From Gordonia gummivorans (GTDB lineage: Bacteria; Actinomycetota; Actinomycetes; Mycobacteriales; Mycobacteriaceae): a stretch of DNA of 64,000 nucleotides. This document shows, piece by piece, positions 54,912 through 64,000 of the stretch. A model generated the notes under the pieces. That model searched no databases, was not told where the DNA came from, and saw nothing but the letters and a program-made list of their open reading frames with translations. The first letter of the stretch is position 1. Every line of letters begins with the position of its first letter. The DNA lies in the NCBI RefSeq assembly GCF_022513585.1, contig NZ_JAKWBF010000022.1, positions 1-64,000 on the forward strand. The letters are read 5' to 3'. A program made the position numbers and the translations under genes.

Positions 54912-55562
54912 ATGAAGACTGACAAGAACCCGCGCAACGACGCGCAGCAGCCGACGGCGAACGACGCCGATCGCCGGCCCCGCAACATCGTGGGGGTGCT
55001 GGCGATCGTTGCGGTCGCTGTGGCCGTGGCGTGTGCGGGATTCTTCGGATACCAGGCCTACGAGGCTTACTTTGTCCAGAAGCCGATCCAGCAGGCCCGC
55101 GACGAGGCGACCGCCGCCGCCGAACAGGCCATGGTCAACGTCACCACCATCGATCCTGCGCGCCTCGACGAGTGGCAGAGGAATCTGAACGCATCGTTCA
55201 CCGGTGGGGCGCTCACCCAGGTCAACAACCAGATCCAGGCGTCGTTGATCGACCCCCTGCGCAAGGCCGCCAACCAGAAGCGGATCACAACCGGTGCGGT
55301 GAAGAGCTCGGCTCCGACCGAGGTCAACGCCGACGACGGAACCGCGAAGGTCCAGGTGTACGTGAACGTGGTCGGCAGCGCCGACGGGAAGCAGTCGGAC
55401 CCGGTGACGATGGGATTTCTTCTGCACATGAACAAGGGGTCCGACGGCACGTGGAAGGCCGACACGGTCTTCCCGCTTGACGGTATGGCCGTGCAGGAAC
55501 AACCCGGTCAGCGCACCACGCCGAGCACGCCGGTGACCCCGCCCCAAGGTGGTGGGAACTGA
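54912..55562 (+). CDS. Mce-associated membrane protein (first)
   Basis: 216 residues: a charged cytosolic start, one helix (about 26-48) and a periplasmic domain of the Mas/Mam type (NTF2-like) ending in a Pro/Gln tail. A typical partner encoded right after mceF; in mycobacteria such proteins stabilise the Mce complex. The 72-bp gap after mceF is the largest in the operon. Stop overlaps the next start by one base. Confidence 0.88.
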   Translation: MKTDKNPRNDAQQPTANDADRRPRNIVGVLAIVAVAVAVACAGFFGYQAYEAYFVQKPIQQARDEATAAAEQAMVNVTTIDPARLDEWQRNLNASFTGGALTQVNNQIQASLIDPLRKAANQKRITTGAVKSSAPTEVNADDGTAKVQVYVNVVGSADGKQSDPVTMGFLLHMNKGSDGTWKADTVFPLDGMAVQEQPGQRTTPSTPVTPPQGGGN

Positions 55563-56635
55563 TGGCACCACGTAGTCCACGACCACGAAGTATCGGACCG
55601 CGCACACCACGCACTCCCGGATACCGGCCACGCGTCGCCGGGTCGCGGTCGAACGTCGACGACTCCAACTGGTCGTCGGGTCCCGCGCAGCCGGACCCGG
55701 CCGATCAGTCCGGCGCTAACGTCGCGGCGGACGTCGCTGCTCCCGCCACCGGCACCGATCCGGAACCGGACACGACGCATATCGAACGTGCCGACGACCC
55801 TGCGATCTCAGACGACGCCGACACCGCGGAGACTGTACCCGCGGACGAGGCCGAGACCGTAGAGACCGAGACGGACGCGGCACCCAGTGCCGAGCCGGAC
55901 ACCGACGCCGGCGCTGCGAAGGCCGACGCCACCGAGGCTGTGCCCCTGGACAAGCCGACGGGCAAGACGCGCACGGTGTCGCGGGTCTCGACCCTGCGTT
56001 CCGGCGCGGACGCCCCGCCGACGAAGAGTGGTCCTGCGTCGGACGCCAAGCGCCCGGCGAGCGCACGTGCAAAGTCGGGGTCGGCGGCCGTGACCGGGTT
56101 CGGACGCCAACTGGCAACCGGGCGGGGCTGGTTCAGCCGGCGCACGGTCGCCATTCTCGCGGCCGTGGCCGCCGTGCTCGCGGTGCTTGCCGCCATCGCA
56201 GCGGCCCATCCGGGTGCCGACATCGGACCGAACCGCGCGTACATCGACACATCGGCGACGGCCGAACTGTCCGGGCAGGTCGGCGCCAAGATCTGCACGG
56301 CCATCGCCTACCAGGGCCCGAACGTCGACGAATGGGTGCGCCAAGCCCACGCCGTCCTGTCCGGAGAGGCCCGCAAGAACTTCGACTCCGTGGTGCCGAC
56401 CCAGCGCGACCTGATCACCAAGACCAACATGGTCGCCGAATGTCGCGTGGATTCGATCGGCGTCAAGAATCTGACCGAGGACGGCCAGGGCACCGTGCTG
56501 GCCAGCCTCATCGTCAGCCAGTCGATCAACGGGATGGCCGTCAACAGCGGTGTCCCGGCCCTGGAGATCAGTGCCGAACGCTCGGGCGACAACTGGATCA
56601 TCAACAAGATCCTGACGCTCAGCACCGGCGGCTGA
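55562..56635 (+). CDS. Mce-associated membrane protein (second)
   Basis: 357 residues. The first 185 are disordered (Arg/Pro-rich start, then Ala/Asp/Glu/Thr-rich), then one helix (about 195-217) and a C-terminal Mas-like domain (about 225-357, VGAKICTAIAYQGPNVDEWV onward). The long acidic N-terminus faces the cytosol and is unusual in length. Last gene of the operon; the repeat-borne terminator at 56767 follows. Confidence 0.88.
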   Translation: MAPRSPRPRSIGPRTPRTPGYRPRVAGSRSNVDDSNWSSGPAQPDPADQSGANVAADVAAPATGTDPEPDTTHIERADDPAISDDADTAETVPADEAETVETETDAAPSAEPDTDAGAAKADATEAVPLDKPTGKTRTVSRVSTLRSGADAPPTKSGPASDAKRPASARAKSGSAAVTGFGRQLATGRGWFSRRTVAILAAVAAVLAVLAAIAAAHPGADIGPNRAYIDTSATAELSGQVGAKICTAIAYQGPNVDEWVRQAHAVLSGEARKNFDSVVPTQRDLITKTNMVAECRVDSIGVKNLTEDGQGTVLASLIVSQSINGMAVNSGVPALEISAERSGDNWIINKILTLSTGG

Positions 56636-56699
56636 GTCGTCGAGTTTGGTGGCCATCCTCTGAACTGGGGAAATGCCCTTGGGTCGTACCCACAAAATC

Positions 56700-56800
56700 T
56701 AGGGGAGGAGTTTCTTCCCCGAGGTTCACAGTCGTCCGCCAGAAATTTCCGGGGAGGACTCAAAGAGTAGGGGAAGAGTTTCTTCCCCTACTTTTTTGTG
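56700..56800 (+). repeat. dispersed intergenic repeat, family 3 (copy B), including the mce operon terminator
   Basis: Same element as 24350-24460 in the opposite orientation: TAGGGGAGGAGTTTCTTCCC (56700 on), GTCGTCCGCCAGAAATTTCC, GGGGAGGACTC, then a perfect stem GTAGGGGAAG (56767-56776) / CTTCCCCTAC (56782-56791) followed by six T. The last part is a classical Rho-independent terminator, 65 bp past the Mce unit. It is the main content of the 536-bp gap before rpoB; 56801-56970 shows nothing else I can name. Confidence 0.85.
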
Positions 56801-56976
56801 GCGGCGGGCTTCGAGGCCCGCACCTCGGTCGGCGGGAGAGGCCCCGCCGAGCTGCGGGCAACAAAGTTTCCACAAAAATGCGCGTAGCGCTTGACGTGGG
56901 GACGAAGTCGGTCCACGCTGTGACCAGCGATTGACGTGCAAGGCAGCCACCGGCGCGCAGTTGCTTCGAGACGCGC

Positions 56977-57007
56977 TTGACAAAGTACGTCTACTTTCTG
57001 CTACAGT
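56977..57007 (+). promoter_or_regulatory. rpoB: likely rpoB promoter
   Basis: Perfect TTGACA at 56977-56982 and TACAGT at 57002-57007 (19-base spacing; CTACAG gives 18). This would leave a long rpoB leader of about 160 bases. Further TTGACG boxes lie upstream at about 56889 and 56932. Confidence 0.55.
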
Positions 57008-57171
57008 TGGACGTTGCGCTGGCTGCCTCCTGTCCATCTTTGATCCTCCTCACGGCCACTACAGGTTCTCCAACGAACCGCGTTGTGTGTGCTGCGGTGA
57101 TCGCCGATCCAGGTTGTCACCAGCGAACGGCCCATCAAGCCACTCACCGCACAACCAGGTAGTGAAACGTC

Positions 57172-60678
<3,507 letters not shown>

Positions 60679-60717
60679 CCATCACCGAATCTGACTAGAA
60701 GAGCCGAAAGGTAACAA

Positions 60718-64000
<3,283 letters not shown>

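Overview
The window is high-GC chromosomal DNA of a mycolic-acid-bearing actinobacterium (order Mycobacteriales), most likely Gordonia or a close relative. The evidence is the order menD / Rv0556-like gene / mgtA / menG / menJ / grcC / htpX, the tRNA-rpmG-had-tRNA-Trp-secE-nusG-rplKA-rplJL-mce-rpoBC backbone, a HadA-HadB fusion, a full Mce lipid importer with its own ATPase, and many GTG/TTG starts. Species is not determined; all family assignments come from recognising motifs and gene order, not from searches.

Layout. 1-4 kb: a remnant of an IS630-type transposase, a large secreted protein with an Asn/Gly/Asp-rich tail, and a DUF2235 hydrolase. 4-7.3 kb (minus strand): an AbrB-type membrane protein, a trans-acting enoyl reductase-like oxidoreductase and a methyltransferase. 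7.3-17.5 kb: the menaquinone / isoprenoid / mannolipid cluster (menD, mgtA, menG, menJ, polyprenyl diphosphate synthase, htpX), interrupted by a peptidase S51-like gene, an MpaB-like oxygenase and a decayed AbiEi/DUF559 gene. 17.5-23.7 kb: yajQ, tRNA-Tyr/Thr/Met, rpmG, fused hadAB, a DUF4189 protein, tRNA-Trp, secE, nusG, rplK and rplA. 23.6-35.9 kb: metabolic and envelope genes (alpha/beta hydrolase, SDR, L-lactate dehydrogenase, MMPL transporter, DUF2786, YhjD/BrkB, TIGR04338 metallohydrolase, CocE-like hydrolase). 36.2-39.0 kb: L10 leader, rplJ, rplL, then a foreign-looking cassette ending in a second rplL fused to a new N-terminus. 39-44.2 kb: secreted proteins, a large LuxR-type ATPase regulator and a GT87 mannosyltransferase. 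44.5-56.6 kb: one long mce operon (ATPase, yrbEA, yrbEB, mceA-F, two Mce-associated proteins). 57.2 kb to the end: rpoB and the first two thirds of rpoC.

The best candidate for something new is the rplL region. A roughly 1 kb insert with a three-helix membrane protein and a short proline-rich reading frame lies between two L7/L12 genes, and the proline-rich frame is fused in phase to codon 3 of the second copy. Three separate families of dispersed intergenic repeats also recur through the window; one of them carries ready-made terminator hairpins.
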